DNA of 64,000 bases from Betaproteobacteria bacterium (GCA_016716425.1 JADJWJ010000001.1:503450-567449), one strand, 5' to 3'. Shown: positions 52,716 through 61,786, counted from the stretch's first letter. Numbers and translations are program-made. The notes: generated by a model not told the origin, from the letters alone.

Positions 52716-53509
52716 GCCTTTCTGCGCGTGCGCGTCGCCGGCGCGGCGGCGGGCGCGGCGCCGCGCGCCTGGTGCATCCGCGCGCGGCTGTTCATCACGT
52801 GATCGTAGAGGGCGCTACCGGCGGCGGCGGCGTCGCCGGCGGCGATCCGGTCGAGGATGTCGTGGTGCTCGCGCACCGAGACGGGGAGCGCACCCTGCTG
52901 CGCGAGCGTCGCACGGCGGTACAGGTGCAGTTCGTTGACGAGCCGCCGGTAGATCGCGAGCAGCTTGGCGTTGCCGGACAGCGCCACCAGCGCCTCGTGG
53001 AACGCGAGGTTGGCCGCGTGGTACGCGTCGATGTCGGTGCGGGCGACCGCGCGGTCCATCCGGTCGACCAGGGCGCGCAGCGCGCGCAGGTCGGAAGGCG
53101 CGATGTTTTGCGCGACGCGCTGTCCCGCGTGCGCGTCGAGCACCGCGCGCAGTTCGTAGATCTCGTCGGCCTCCGCGACGGCGATCTGGCGGACGAACAC
53201 GCCGCGGTTCTTCTCGAGCTGCACCAGCCCCGACTCCTCGAGGGCGCGAAAGGCCTCGCGCACGGGACCGCGCGACACGCCCAGCAAATCGGCGATCGCG
53301 GCCTCGTTCAACTTGCTGCCGGCGGGAAACTCGCCGGCGAGGATCCGCCGTTCGAGTTCGCGCTGCACCAGTGTGGGCAGCGAATGCGTCTGCAGCATGG
53401 CAATCGTGTCGTCGGCCGCGGCGGCGCGGCCGGGCGGGCGCGCCTCGGCCCGTGCGGCCGGCGGCGCGGCGGGGCCGGATGGCGGGGCCGGCGGCAAGGT
53501 CTTCAGCAT
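52712..53509 (-). CDS. GntR family regulator with FCD domain (FadR subfamily)
   Basis: A 265-residue regulator with an N-terminal winged helix (LNEAAIADLLGVSRGPVREAFRAL) and an all-helical FCD ligand domain (DEIYELRAVLDAHAGQRVA, ANLAFHEALVALSGN, EHHDILDRIAAGD). First gene of the minus-strand phosphonate operon and divergent from phnS, it is the likely local regulator of both arms. The start is uncertain: ATG 53509 has aaggaa some 15 bases upstream, while ATG 53554 would place the start inside a perfect palindrome. The shorter form is preferred. The N-terminal 40 residues are Pro/Ala-rich. Confidence 0.88.
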   Translation of the reverse strand: MLKTLPPAPPSGPAAPPAARAEARPPGRAAAADDTIAMLQTHSLPTLVQRELERRILAGEFPAGSKLNEAAIADLLGVSRGPVREAFRALEESGLVQLEKNRGVFVRQIAVAEADEIYELRAVLDAHAGQRVAQNIAPSDLRALRALVDRMDRAVARTDIDAYHAANLAFHEALVALSGNAKLLAIYRRLVNELHLYRRATLAQQGALPVSVREHHDILDRIAAGDAAAAGSALYDHVMNSRARMHQARGAAPAAAPATRTRRKA

Positions 53510-53534
53510 GTTGCGATTAGACGTTTCCTTGTGT

Positions 53535-53550
53535 AGATTGTCAACAATCT
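53535..53550. promoter_or_regulatory. Palindromic operator in the gntR-phnS divergent region
   Basis: A perfect inverted repeat agattgt-ca-acaatct lies upstream of the preferred gntR start, with a partial direct copy (gcaatctgc) just beside it. FadR-subfamily GntR proteins bind short palindromes of this size, so this is the best candidate site for the adjacent regulator. Confidence 0.6.
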
Positions 53551-53714
53551 GCAATCTGCGGCGGCGATAATCGGCGACAGTGCGTCACGCCGCCGGTCGC
53601 GCGCGTTGCCTTGCAGCCGACAGCACGCGTAGCATCGATGCCGCCGCGCGGGCGGGGCGCTTCGAGTAGCGCCGGCGTCCGCTTCGCCCCACCACGAACG
53701 AGGGAGCACGAACG

Positions 53715-54750
53715 ATGAGAGTCGCCAAGATTGCCCGCTGGATGTCGTCCGCCGTCGCCATCGCCGCGGTCGCCGCGGCCGGTGCGGCCTCCGCACAGAA
53801 GACGCAGCTCACCGTGTACACGGCGCTGGAGACCGACCAGCTCAAGGCCTACACGGAAGGGTTCAACAAGGCGTACCCGAACATCGAGATCACGTGGGTG
53901 CGCGACTCGACCGGCATCATCACCGCGAAGATCCTTGCAGAGAAGGCGGCGCCGAAGGCCGACGTGATCATGGGCGTCGCGGCGACCAGCATGGCGATCT
54001 TCGCCGGAAGAGGGCATGCTGCTGCCGTTCGCGCCCACGGGACTCGACCGTATCCCGGCGCAGTACCGTGACCCCGCCAATCCGCCGCGCTGGGTCGGCA
54101 TGGACGTGTGGGGTGCCACCATCTGCTTCAACACGGTCGAGGCAGCGAAGAAGAACATCCCGAAGCCCGAGACGTGGAAGGACCTCACCAAGCCCGTGTA
54201 CAAGGGCCAGGTCGTGATGCCGCATCCCGCGTCGTCGGGGACGGGCTTCTTCGACGTCACCGCGTGGCTCCAGGTCTTCGGCGAGGCGGAGGGCTGGAAG
54301 TACATGGACGGGCTGCACGAGAACATCGCGCAGTACATGCATTCGGGCTCGCGGCCGTGCGCGGCCGCGGCGGCCGGCGAGTACGTGGTGGGCATCTCGT
54401 TCGAGTACCGCGCGAACCGCGAGAAGGCTCGTGGCGCCCCGGTCGAACTCGTCTTCCCGAAGGAGGGCCTCGGCTGGGATCTCGAGGCGATCGGCATCGT
54501 GAAGACGACCCAGAAGCTGGACGCCGCGAAGAGCCTCGTCAGCTGGGCGATCTCCGACGCCGCGATGGCGCTCTACGCGGCGAACTTCGCGATCGTCGCG
54601 GTGCCGTCGCTGTCGAAGCCGCTGCCGAACGTGCCGGCGGACTACGCGAGCCGTCTGGTGAAGAACGACTTCGCGTGGGCGGCCAAGAACCGCGACAAGA
54701 TCCTCGCCGAATGGAGCAAGCGCTACGAGTCGAAGGCTGCGCCCAAGTAG
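53715..54750 (+). CDS. phnS: 2-aminoethylphosphonate ABC transporter substrate-binding protein, frame broken by one base
   Basis: A periplasmic binding protein with a signal peptide (cleavage near AAGAASAQ) and an iron/AEP-binding fold (LTVYTALETDQLKAYTEGFN, VGMDVWGATICFNTVEA, MPHPASSGTGFFDVTAWLQ). The first frame is lost after TSMAIFA and the rest (EEGMLLPFAPTGLDRIP...) runs in another frame; one surplus base near 54008 in gccggaagag explains it. Corrected length is 344 residues. It matches the PhnS2-type 2-AEP binding proteins by context with phnT, phnU and phnW. It is followed by two large hairpins before phnT. Confidence 0.87.
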
Positions 54751-54753
54751 TCG

Positions 54754-54863
54754 TTATCCGTCGTCGCCAGCGGCGTTCTCGGCATGCGCATGGTGGTGCC
54801 GGCGAAGACGGATAATTCGCCGGATTGGAGCGTCGGAACTGCCCGACGCTCAATCCGGCGAAT
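54754..54863 (+). other. Pair of intercistronic hairpins between phnS and phnT
   Basis: The first stem, ttatccgtc with gacggataa (54754-54815), encloses a 44-base loop. The second is a near-perfect 21-base-pair hairpin: left arm about 54815-54836 (attcgccggattggagcgtc and on), right arm about 54842-54863 (ending aatccggcgaat). The rest of the 188-base gap is featureless. Such structures after a binding-protein gene often stabilise its mRNA relative to the downstream genes. Confidence 0.7.
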
Positions 54864-54938
54864 CTCCCGCCTTGCCCGCTGCGCGGCAACGCGTCTGCCG
54901 CCGCGTTAACGTGAGCGCTCTTCCCGACCGGATGGTTC

Positions 54939-56030
54939 GTGTCTCCTGATTCCATCGTCGCCGCGCTGCAGCTCGAGCGCATCCACAAGGCATTCGGCAG
55001 CTTCGTCGCGCTGCAGTCGATCGACCTCGCGATCCACCCGGGCGAGATGGTCTGCTTCGTCGGGCCTTCGGGCTGCGGCAAGACCACGCTGCTGCGGGTC
55101 ATCGCGGGGCTCGAGGCGCAGACCTCAGGCCGCGTGATCCAGAATGGCCGCGACGTCTCGCACGCGCCGCCGGCCGCGCGCGACTACGGCATCGTGTTCC
55201 AGTCGTACGCGTTGTTTCCGAACCTCACGATCGCCGCCAACATCGCGTACGGGCTCGTCAACCGCCGCAAGGGCCGCGCCGAGATCGCCGCGCGCGTCGC
55301 CGAATTGCTGGCGCTGGTCGGGCTGCCCGACGCCGGCCCGAAGTATCCGGGCCAGCTCTCCGGCGGACAGCAGCAGCGGATCGCGCTCGCGCGCGCGCTC
55401 GCGACGGCGCCGTCGCTGCTGCTGCTGGACGAGCCGCTGTCGGCGCTCGACGCCAAGGTGCGCGAGCGGCTGCGCGGTGAGATCCGCGCGCTGCAGCGCC
55501 GGCTCAAGGTCACGACGATCATGGTCACGCACGACCAGGAAGAGGCGCTGTCGATGTCCGACCGCGTCGTCGTCATGCGCCACGGCGCGATCGAGCAGAT
55601 CGGCTCGCCGCAGGACGTGTACGAGCGGCCGGCCACGCCTTTCGTCGCCGATTTCCTCGGCAAGGTCAACGTGTTGCAGGGGGTGGCGGTCGGCGCGGGG
55701 CGCTATCGGGTCGGCCAGGCGGACCTCGAGCTGCCGGTGGACGGCTTCGCCGTCGGCGACCCGGTCCGCATCTACCTGCGGCCGGAGGACCGCCACATCG
55801 AGGGCGACCTGACGCAGCTGCCCAACCGGCTCTCCGGCCGCGTCGACCACATCGAGTACCTGGGTACCGTGTGCATGGCCGAGGTCGCGTGCGCGCAGCT
55901 GGGACAGCCGATGGTGGTGTCGATGTCGCTCAACCAGTTGCACGACCTCGGCATCCGCGAGGGAGGCGACCTCACGTTCGCGCTGCGCACCGACCGCGTT
56001 CGCGTCTTCGGCGAGCCGGCCGCACGATGA
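54939..56030 (+). CDS. phnT: 2-aminoethylphosphonate ABC transporter ATP-binding protein
   Basis: A 363-residue ABC ATPase with Walker A GPSGCGKTT at residues 42-50, Q-loop VFQSYALFPNLT, signature LSGGQQQRIALARAL, Walker B LLLLDEPLSALD, and a C-terminal TOBE domain (VRIYLRPEDRHIEG). It energises 2-AEP uptake with PhnS and PhnU. The start is a GTG at 54939. The stop overlaps the permease start as ATGA. Confidence 0.92.
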   Translation: MSPDSIVAALQLERIHKAFGSFVALQSIDLAIHPGEMVCFVGPSGCGKTTLLRVIAGLEAQTSGRVIQNGRDVSHAPPAARDYGIVFQSYALFPNLTIAANIAYGLVNRRKGRAEIAARVAELLALVGLPDAGPKYPGQLSGGQQQRIALARALATAPSLLLLDEPLSALDAKVRERLRGEIRALQRRLKVTTIMVTHDQEEALSMSDRVVVMRHGAIEQIGSPQDVYERPATPFVADFLGKVNVLQGVAVGAGRYRVGQADLELPVDGFAVGDPVRIYLRPEDRHIEGDLTQLPNRLSGRVDHIEYLGTVCMAEVACAQLGQPMVVSMSLNQLHDLGIREGGDLTFALRTDRVRVFGEPAAR

Positions 56031-57753
56031 CCGGCCTGGCGGCATCCCTGGCGGTCCCGCGCACACGATTATCGCGCACGATCCTGGCCGAGCGCCTCGC
56101 TGCGCACGGTGGCCTGTGGCTGCTCGTTGCCGGTCTCGTCGTGTTTCTCGCGCTGCCGCTCGCGACGCTGTTCGTCAAGAGCTTCGAGGACCGGTCCGGC
56201 GCCTTCATCGGCCTCGCCAACTTCGTCCAGTACGTGCAGACGCCAGCGCTCGCGCGCTCGACGCTCAACACGCTGACGTTCGCGGTGCTGACGACGCTGA
56301 TCACGCTGCCGCTCGCCTTCACGTTCGCTTACGCGATGCAGCGCAGCTGCATTCCGTGGAAGGGCGTGTGGCGCAGCATCGCGCTGATCCCGATCCTCGC
56401 GCCGTCGCTGATGGCGGCGCTGTCGTTCATCTACCTGTTCGGCAACCAGGGTGCGCTCAAATTCGCGCTCGGCTGGTTCGGGATCGGAACGATCTACGGG
56501 CTGCCGGCATGGTGCTCGCGATGAGCTTCGCGGCGTTCCCGCACGCGGTGATGATCCTGCTGGCATCGATGGCGCTGGCGGACGCGCGGCTCTACGAGGC
56601 CGCCGAGTCGATGGGGACGCGCCCGTGGCGGCGGTTCACGACGATCACGCTGCCGGGCGCCAGGTACGGGCTCATTTCCGCCGCGATGGTCGTGTTCACG
56701 ATGGCCGTGTCCGAGTTCGGCGTGCCCAAGGTCATCGGCGGCAACTACCCGGTGCTCGCGATCGACATCTACAAGCAGGTCATCGGCCAGCAGAACTTCC
56801 AGATGGGCGCGGTTGTCGGGCTGGTGCTGCTGCTGCCTGCGGTGATCGCGTTCGCCGTCGACCAGCGCGTGCGTCGCAGGCAGAAGGCGCTGCTGACGGC
56901 GCGCAGCGTGCCCTACGCGCCGCGGCCCTCGCCCGTGCGCGACCGGCTGCTGCTGGCGTTCGTCGTGCTGGTGTCGCTCGCGATGCTGACGGTGATGGGC
57001 ATGGCGGTGTTCGGGTCGTTCGTCAAGCTGTGGCCGTACAACCTGTCGCTGTCGCTCGTCCACTACACGTACGGGTTCGAGGAGGCGAACGTCGAGCACG
57101 CGTACCGGAACAGCCTCGTGATGGCGGCGTGGTGCGCGGCGTTCGGCGCGGCGATCACGTTCGCCGGTGCCTACTGGGTCGAGAAGACGCGCGGCGCGGA
57201 ATGGCTGCGACCGCTGATCCGCTTCCAGGCGATGCTGCCGATGGCGGTGCCCGGCATGGTGCTGGGCATCGGCTACATCCTGTTCTTCAACGACCCGGCC
57301 AACCCGCTGACCGTGCTGTACGGGACGATGGCGATCCTCGTCGCCTGCACGGTCGTCCACTTCTACTCGTCGAGCCACCTGACGGCGGTGACGGCGCTGA
57401 AGCAGCTCGACGCCGAGTTCGAAGCGGTGTCGGCGTCGCTCAAGGTGCCGTTCTACAAGACGTTCTGGCGGGTGACGGTGCCGGTGTGCCTGCCGACGGT
57501 GCTGGACATCGGGCGCTACTACTTCGTCAACGCGATGACGACGATCTCGGCCGTCGTGTTCCTGTACTCGCCGAAGACGACGCTCGCATCGATCTCGATC
57601 CTGCAGCTCGACGAGGCCGGCGCGCTGGGACCGGCGGCGGCCATGGCCACGCTCATCGTCGCGACGTCGGCGGTGGTGACCGTCGTCACGCTGGCCGCCG
57701 AGAGCCTGCTGCTCGCCCGCACGCAGCGGTGGCGCGGGCGCGGGCGGGCGTAA
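56027..57753 (+). CDS. phnU: 2-aminoethylphosphonate ABC transporter permease (two fused permease domains), frame broken by one base
   Basis: A 575-residue (after correction) inner-membrane protein with two BPD_transp_1 domains and about 12 helices, as in the PhnU2 type. Each half has an EAA loop: YEAAESMGTRPWRRFTTITL in the first and FEAVSASLKVPFYKTFWRVT in the second. The frame is lost after GIGTIYGLP at about 56505-56508, where one G seems missing in ccggcatgg; the remainder (MVLAMSFAAFPHAVMIL...) is in the next frame. Because both halves are otherwise well conserved, sequence error is likely. Starts within the phnT stop. Confidence 0.88.
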
Positions 57754-57792
57754 CCACGCACGCTGTCATCCATCAGGGAACAGGCAACGACC

Positions 57793-58935
57793 ATGAGCAA
57801 CCACGACCGCGACCCCATCCTCCTCACGCCGGGGCCGCTGACCACGTCGCTCGCGACCAAGGCCGCGATGCTGCGCGACTGGGGCTCGTGGGACGCGGCG
57901 TTCAACGCGGTGACCGCGCGCGTGCGCGGCAAGCTCACCGACATCGTCCACGCCGCCGACACGCACGTCTGCGTGCCGATGCAGGGCAGCGGCACGTTCT
58001 CGGTCGAGGCGGCCGTCAACACGATCGTGCCGCGCGACGGCCACGTGCTGGTGCTGATCAACGGCGCGTACGGCAAGCGGTTGGCGCGGCTCACGGAGCT
58101 GATGGGCCGCCGGACCACGACGTTCGAGACGGCCGACGACGTCCCGACCACCGCGGAGGATGTCGACCGGCTGCTCGCGTCGGACGCGTCGATCACTCAC
58201 GTCGGACTCATCCACTGCGAGACCTCGACCGGCATCGAGAATCCGCTGCGGGAGATCGCCGCGGTCGTCGCCCGGCACGGCAGGAGCCTCGTCGTCGATG
58301 CGATGAGCTCGTTCGGGGCATTGCCGATCGACGCGCGGACGACGCCGTTCGACGCGCTGATCGCGGCGTCGGGGAAGTGCGTCGAAGGGCCTCCCGGTAT
58401 GGGCTTCGTGTTCGTCCGGAAGAGCGTGCTCGAGCGCTGCGCCGGCAACTCGAGTTCGCTGGCGCTGGACCTGCACGACCAGTGGACGTACATGGAGAGG
58501 ACGACGCAGTGGCGGTTCACGCCACCGACGCACGTCGTCGTCGCGCTGGACGCGGCGCTCGACCAGTACGTCGCGGAGGGCGGTCAGCCGGCGCGCCTCG
58601 CGCGCTATGCGGCGAACTACGAGGCGCTGATGGCCGGGATGCGCGAACTCGGCTTCCGGTCGTTCCTGCCGCCCGCGATCCAGGCGCCGATCATCGTCAC
58701 CTTTCACGCGCCCGAGGACACGAAGTACGCATTCAAGCCGTTCTACGATCGCGTCCGTGACAAGGGCTTCATTCTCTACCCGGGCAAGCTCACGCAGGTC
58801 GAGACGTTTCGGGTCGGCTGCATCGGCGCCATCGGCCCGGCCGAGATGCGCCACGCCGTGAACGCCGTGCGCGACACGCTGGCCGAGATGGGCATTCGCA
58901 GCGTCGCCGGCGGTGCCGCGCGCGCCGCTGCCTAG
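57793..58935 (+). CDS. phnW: 2-aminoethylphosphonate--pyruvate transaminase
   Basis: PhnW transfers the amino group of 2-AEP to pyruvate, giving phosphonoacetaldehyde and alanine. The 380-residue class V aminotransferase has the N-terminal ILLTPGPLTTS, the PLP-binding Asp169 (VVDAMSSFG), and the PLP Lys195 in AASGKCVEGPPG. The downstream products are handled by PhnY and PhnA encoded divergently. It starts 39 bases after phnU. Its stop codon shares the tetranucleotide CTAG with the stop of the convergent Nudix gene. Confidence 0.95.
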   Translation: MSNHDRDPILLTPGPLTTSLATKAAMLRDWGSWDAAFNAVTARVRGKLTDIVHAADTHVCVPMQGSGTFSVEAAVNTIVPRDGHVLVLINGAYGKRLARLTELMGRRTTTFETADDVPTTAEDVDRLLASDASITHVGLIHCETSTGIENPLREIAAVVARHGRSLVVDAMSSFGALPIDARTTPFDALIAASGKCVEGPPGMGFVFVRKSVLERCAGNSSSLALDLHDQWTYMERTTQWRFTPPTHVVVALDAALDQYVAEGGQPARLARYAANYEALMAGMRELGFRSFLPPAIQAPIIVTFHAPEDTKYAFKPFYDRVRDKGFILYPGKLTQVETFRVGCIGAIGPAEMRHAVNAVRDTLAEMGIRSVAGGAARAAA

Positions 58936-59822
58936 CCGGCGGCGCGGAGCGACGCGAGCGTATGCAGGCGAGCCGCAGCGGCCGGTCCGGCGCCGAGCCG
59001 CAACAGGCAATCGAGTGCGACCAGGCTCGCGTCGACGGTGACCACGTCGGACCCGTGCTCGAGCGCGATCAGGCGCGCCGCCTCGGCCAGCGGCACGCGC
59101 CGGTGCGCGACCGCTTCGCCGTCCTGGTTCGCCGGCACGAAGGCCTCCGGCAGCCAGAGGTCGTGCGCGAAGATGGTCTCCCATTGCAGCCCGTCCGGCT
59201 GCTCGCGGCGAATGGCGAGCGTGGCCACGCGTCGGGCGCCGGCGGCGACCGCGGCCGGGATGCCCGCTTCCTCCCACGCCTCCTTCACCACGGTGCTGTC
59301 GATCGTGGCGCCCGCCGCGATGCCGCCGCCGACGAGGTTGTCGAGCATGCCGGCGTCGATGGCCTTGGTCGGACTGCGCCGGGCGAGCCACATCGCCGTG
59401 CCTGCGTCGGTGCGCACGAGCCCGTTCACGTGCGCCGCGAAAGTGTGCACGCCGAAGTAGCGCGCGGCCGCCCGCTCAAGCTCGAACCACGGCGCGGCGC
59501 CGAGGGCGGGAGCCACCGCGTAGCGTTCGTCGCGCCACGCCGTCAGCGCGCCTTCGGCGGCGAGGGTTTCCGTCACGTGGACGAGCGCGCGGCTGCGCGC
59601 GCCGGGGCCGGTCAGCGCCGGAACGAACTCGATGCCGTCGCCGGCGGCGACGAAGACGTCGGCGAAGGCCGCTGCGCGCGCCGCGCGCTCGGGCGTCAGC
59701 CAGCCGGCGATCGCGCCGTCGACGCGCAGCGGGCGGTACGCGCGGGTGCTCGGCGCGCGCGCGCGGGCGAGGCGGCGCGCCACGGCATCCCAGGTCGCGT
59801 CGGAAGCGGCGTCGGCGCTCAT
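58932..59822 (-). CDS. Nudix hydrolase with N-terminal DUF4743-like domain
   Basis: A roughly 296-residue protein. The C-terminal half has a Nudix box, GGGIAAG...VVKEAWEEAGIP, which binds metal and pyrophosphate-linked substrates. The N-terminal domain (YRPLRVDGAIAGWLTPERAA...) is that of DUF4743 Nudix proteins, some of which in yeast hydrolyse damaged thiamine diphosphate analogues. ATGs at 59822 and 59831 are both possible starts. The gene converges with phnW and diverges from the HAD gene. It is not obviously linked to phosphonates. Confidence 0.88.
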   Translation of the reverse strand: MSADAASDATWDAVARRLARARAPSTRAYRPLRVDGAIAGWLTPERAARAAAFADVFVAAGDGIEFVPALTGPGARSRALVHVTETLAAEGALTAWRDERYAVAPALGAAPWFELERAAARYFGVHTFAAHVNGLVRTDAGTAMWLARRSPTKAIDAGMLDNLVGGGIAAGATIDSTVVKEAWEEAGIPAAVAAGARRVATLAIRREQPDGLQWETIFAHDLWLPEAFVPANQDGEAVAHRRVPLAEAARLIALEHGSDVVTVDASLVALDCLLRLGAGPAAAARLHTLASLRAAG

Positions 59823-59866
59823 CCGGTCCATTCTAGCGGGGCGGCTCGCCTCGGCAGCCGCCGGCG

Positions 59867-60538
59867 ATGATCCACGACATCCTCGCGCTGTTCGACCTCG
59901 ATCGCACGCTGCTGCCGCACGACACCGACGAGCAGTGGACGGCCTTCCTGCTGGAACACGGGAAGCTCGACCGCGCGGCATTCGACGCTGCCAACCGCGA
60001 TCTCGCGGCGCGGTACACGCGCGGCGAGGCCGGGGCGCTCGAATTTGCCGAGTTCTATCTGTCGACGCTGACGGCGCTGGACCCGGTCGAACTGGCGGCC
60101 CTGCACGACGTGTTCATGCGCGAGCGCGTGCTGCCGTCGATCCCGGTTGCCGCCCGGGACCTGATCGCCAAGCACCGGCGCCTCGGCCACTTCATGGTGC
60201 TGACGACGGCAACCAGCCGCTTCATGACGGCGCCGGTGGCACGTGAACTCGGCTTCGAGAACCACATCGCGACCGAGCCGGAGATGCGGGATGGCCGCTA
60301 CACGGGCCGCGTCGCGGGGACGCCGAACATGCGCGAAGGCAAGGTCGAGCGCCTGCTCGACTGGCTGGCCGACCGTGGCATGAGGCTCTCCGACTTCCGC
60401 GAGAGCTGGTTCTACAGCGACTCGCAGAACGACCTGCCGCTCTTGTCGCACGTCACGCACCCGGTGGCCGTGAACGCGGACCCGGTTCTGGCGGCGCATG
60501 CGCGGCACAAGGGGTGGCCGCAGATCACGATCGGGTGA
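59867..60538 (+). CDS. HAD-IB family phosphatase
   Basis: A 223-residue HAD-superfamily hydrolase with motif I FDLDRTLL (nucleophile Asp10, Asp12), motif II VLTTATS, motif III Lys in NMREGKVERLLDWL, and motif IV YSDSQNDLPLL. The helical cap and length match the HAD-IB (SerB-like/CicA) group rather than phosphonoacetaldehyde hydrolase PhnX. Probable cytoplasmic phosphomonoesterase, substrate unknown. Confidence 0.88.
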   Translation: MIHDILALFDLDRTLLPHDTDEQWTAFLLEHGKLDRAAFDAANRDLAARYTRGEAGALEFAEFYLSTLTALDPVELAALHDVFMRERVLPSIPVAARDLIAKHRRLGHFMVLTTATSRFMTAPVARELGFENHIATEPEMRDGRYTGRVAGTPNMREGKVERLLDWLADRGMRLSDFRESWFYSDSQNDLPLLSHVTHPVAVNADPVLAAHARHKGWPQITIG

Positions 60539-60771
60539 ATCAGGGATCAGAGGACAGGGATCAGGGAACAGCCGCGTCGGCGCCGGGGCACATTCGGTGG
60601 CGCCGCACGTGCGGCGGCACCCGTATGCATTGCCGGGGAAGGGCCACGTCGGCCGCGCTGTAGAATTCGCTTCTCGGACACAGTCGAATGCCGCGCCTCC
60701 GATGGCGCGCCTCGCCCGCTGGCACGCCGCGCGGCGTCTGATCCCTGACCCCTGACCTCTGATCCCTGAAT
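60537..60771. repeat. Inverted repeat pair flanking the 231-base HAD-folD gap
   Basis: The left arm (about 60537-60570, aatcagggatcagaggacag and on) is an imperfect inverse of the right arm (about 60737-60771, tctgatccctgacccctgac and on). Each arm is itself built of repeated atcaggg units. They enclose about 165 bases with no gene; a tagaat near 60661 could be a -10 box for folD. The right arm ends at the folD start codon. Confidence 0.7.
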
Positions 60772-61624
60772 GAGCGCAGCCATTCTCGACGGCAAGGCGA
60801 TCGCCCAGCGCGTGACGGAAGAAGTCCGGGCGGCGGTCGCCGTGCACGCTGCCGCCGGCCACCCGCCGCCGGGCCTTGCCGTCGTCCTGGTCGGCGAGAA
60901 CCCCGCGTCGCAGGTCTACGTCCGCATGAAGCGGAAGACGACCGAGACGGTCGGCATGCGCTCGTTCGCGTACGACCTGCCGGCAACCGCGAGCGAGACG
61001 GAACTCCTCGCGCTCATCGATCGGCTCAACGCCGACCCGGCCGTCAACGCGATCCTCGTGCAGCTGCCGCTGCCGAAGCAGATCGGCCCGGAGCGTGTGA
61101 TCGAGCGCATCGACCCGAAGAAGGACGTCGATGGCTTCCATCCGTACAACGTCGGACGGCTCGTGCTCAAGATGCCGGTGCTGCGCCCGTGCACGCCGTG
61201 GGGCTGCATGCGGCTGCTGCAGGAGACCGGAGAGGACCTCGTCGGCAAGCACGCGGTCGTCATCGGCCAGTCGAACATCGTCGGCCGGCCGATGGCGCTG
61301 GAGCTTCTGATGGCGCGCTGCACGGTGACGATCTGCCACTCGGCCACCCGCGACCTGCCCGGGCTCGTCCGCCAGGCCGACATCGTCGTCGCCGGCATCG
61401 GCAAGCCGAAGTTCGTGCCAGGCGCCTGGATCAAGCCGGGCGCGATCGTGATCGACGTCGGCATCAACCGGCTGCCCGACGGCAAGCTCGCCGGCGACGT
61501 CGACTTCGAGTCGGCGCGCGAGGTCGCCGGCTGGATCACGCCGGTGCCGGGCGGCGTCGGGCCGATGACGATCGCCACGCTGCTCGGCAACACGCTGCGG
61601 GCGGCGCAGTGGCAGCTGGAGTAG
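60770..61624 (+). CDS. folD: Bifunctional methylenetetrahydrofolate dehydrogenase / methenyltetrahydrofolate cyclohydrolase
   Basis: FolD interconverts 5,10-methylene-THF, 5,10-methenyl-THF and 10-formyl-THF. The 284-residue protein has the catalytic Lys region QVYVRMKRKTTETVGM, the substrate motif QLPLPKQIGPERV, DVDGFHPYNVGRL, and the NADP-binding VIGQSNIVGRPMALELL. ATG 60770 overlaps the right arm of an inverted repeat. It would also process methylene-THF made by the dimethylglycine dehydrogenase-like enzyme, though FolD is a general housekeeping enzyme. Confidence 0.95.
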   Translation: MSAAILDGKAIAQRVTEEVRAAVAVHAAAGHPPPGLAVVLVGENPASQVYVRMKRKTTETVGMRSFAYDLPATASETELLALIDRLNADPAVNAILVQLPLPKQIGPERVIERIDPKKDVDGFHPYNVGRLVLKMPVLRPCTPWGCMRLLQETGEDLVGKHAVVIGQSNIVGRPMALELLMARCTVTICHSATRDLPGLVRQADIVVAGIGKPKFVPGAWIKPGAIVIDVGINRLPDGKLAGDVDFESAREVAGWITPVPGGVGPMTIATLLGNTLRAAQWQLE

Positions 61625-61702
61625 TGGCGCTTCGGGCGGCCCGGATCAGGGTCTCGCCGGCGCGCGGGTCGGATCCTTGCCGCAAGCTACGTGCCCACAG
61701 GA

Positions 61703-61786
61703 CGGGGTCAGACCCCGATCGTGCCGATGCCTTGCGCCCAAGGGTCCGACCCCTGCGCTGACGCGAGGGGACCAGGGTCCGGCCCT
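61703..61786. repeat. Three GGGTC-n-GACCC-type palindromes after folD
   Basis: The perfect cggggtc-a-gaccccg (61703-61717), agggtc-c-gaccc (from 61741), and agggtccggccct (61774-61786) lie between the convergent folD and aldehyde dehydrogenase genes. The last touches the stop codon of the latter. They belong to the same family as the elements near 28.6 and 42.6 kb. Confidence 0.7.

Noticed and set aside
54000..54020. Programmed frameshifting as the reason for the split phnS frames
   Set aside because: No slippery heptamer or pseudoknot-like element is visible, and five other genes in the window have similar one-base breaks, which points to sequence error.
59867..60538. HAD gene as phosphonoacetaldehyde hydrolase PhnX
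   Set aside because: It has the SerB/CicA-type HAD-IB layout and lacks the Lys-containing cap motif of PhnX; PhnY and PhnA already provide the route from phosphonoacetaldehyde.
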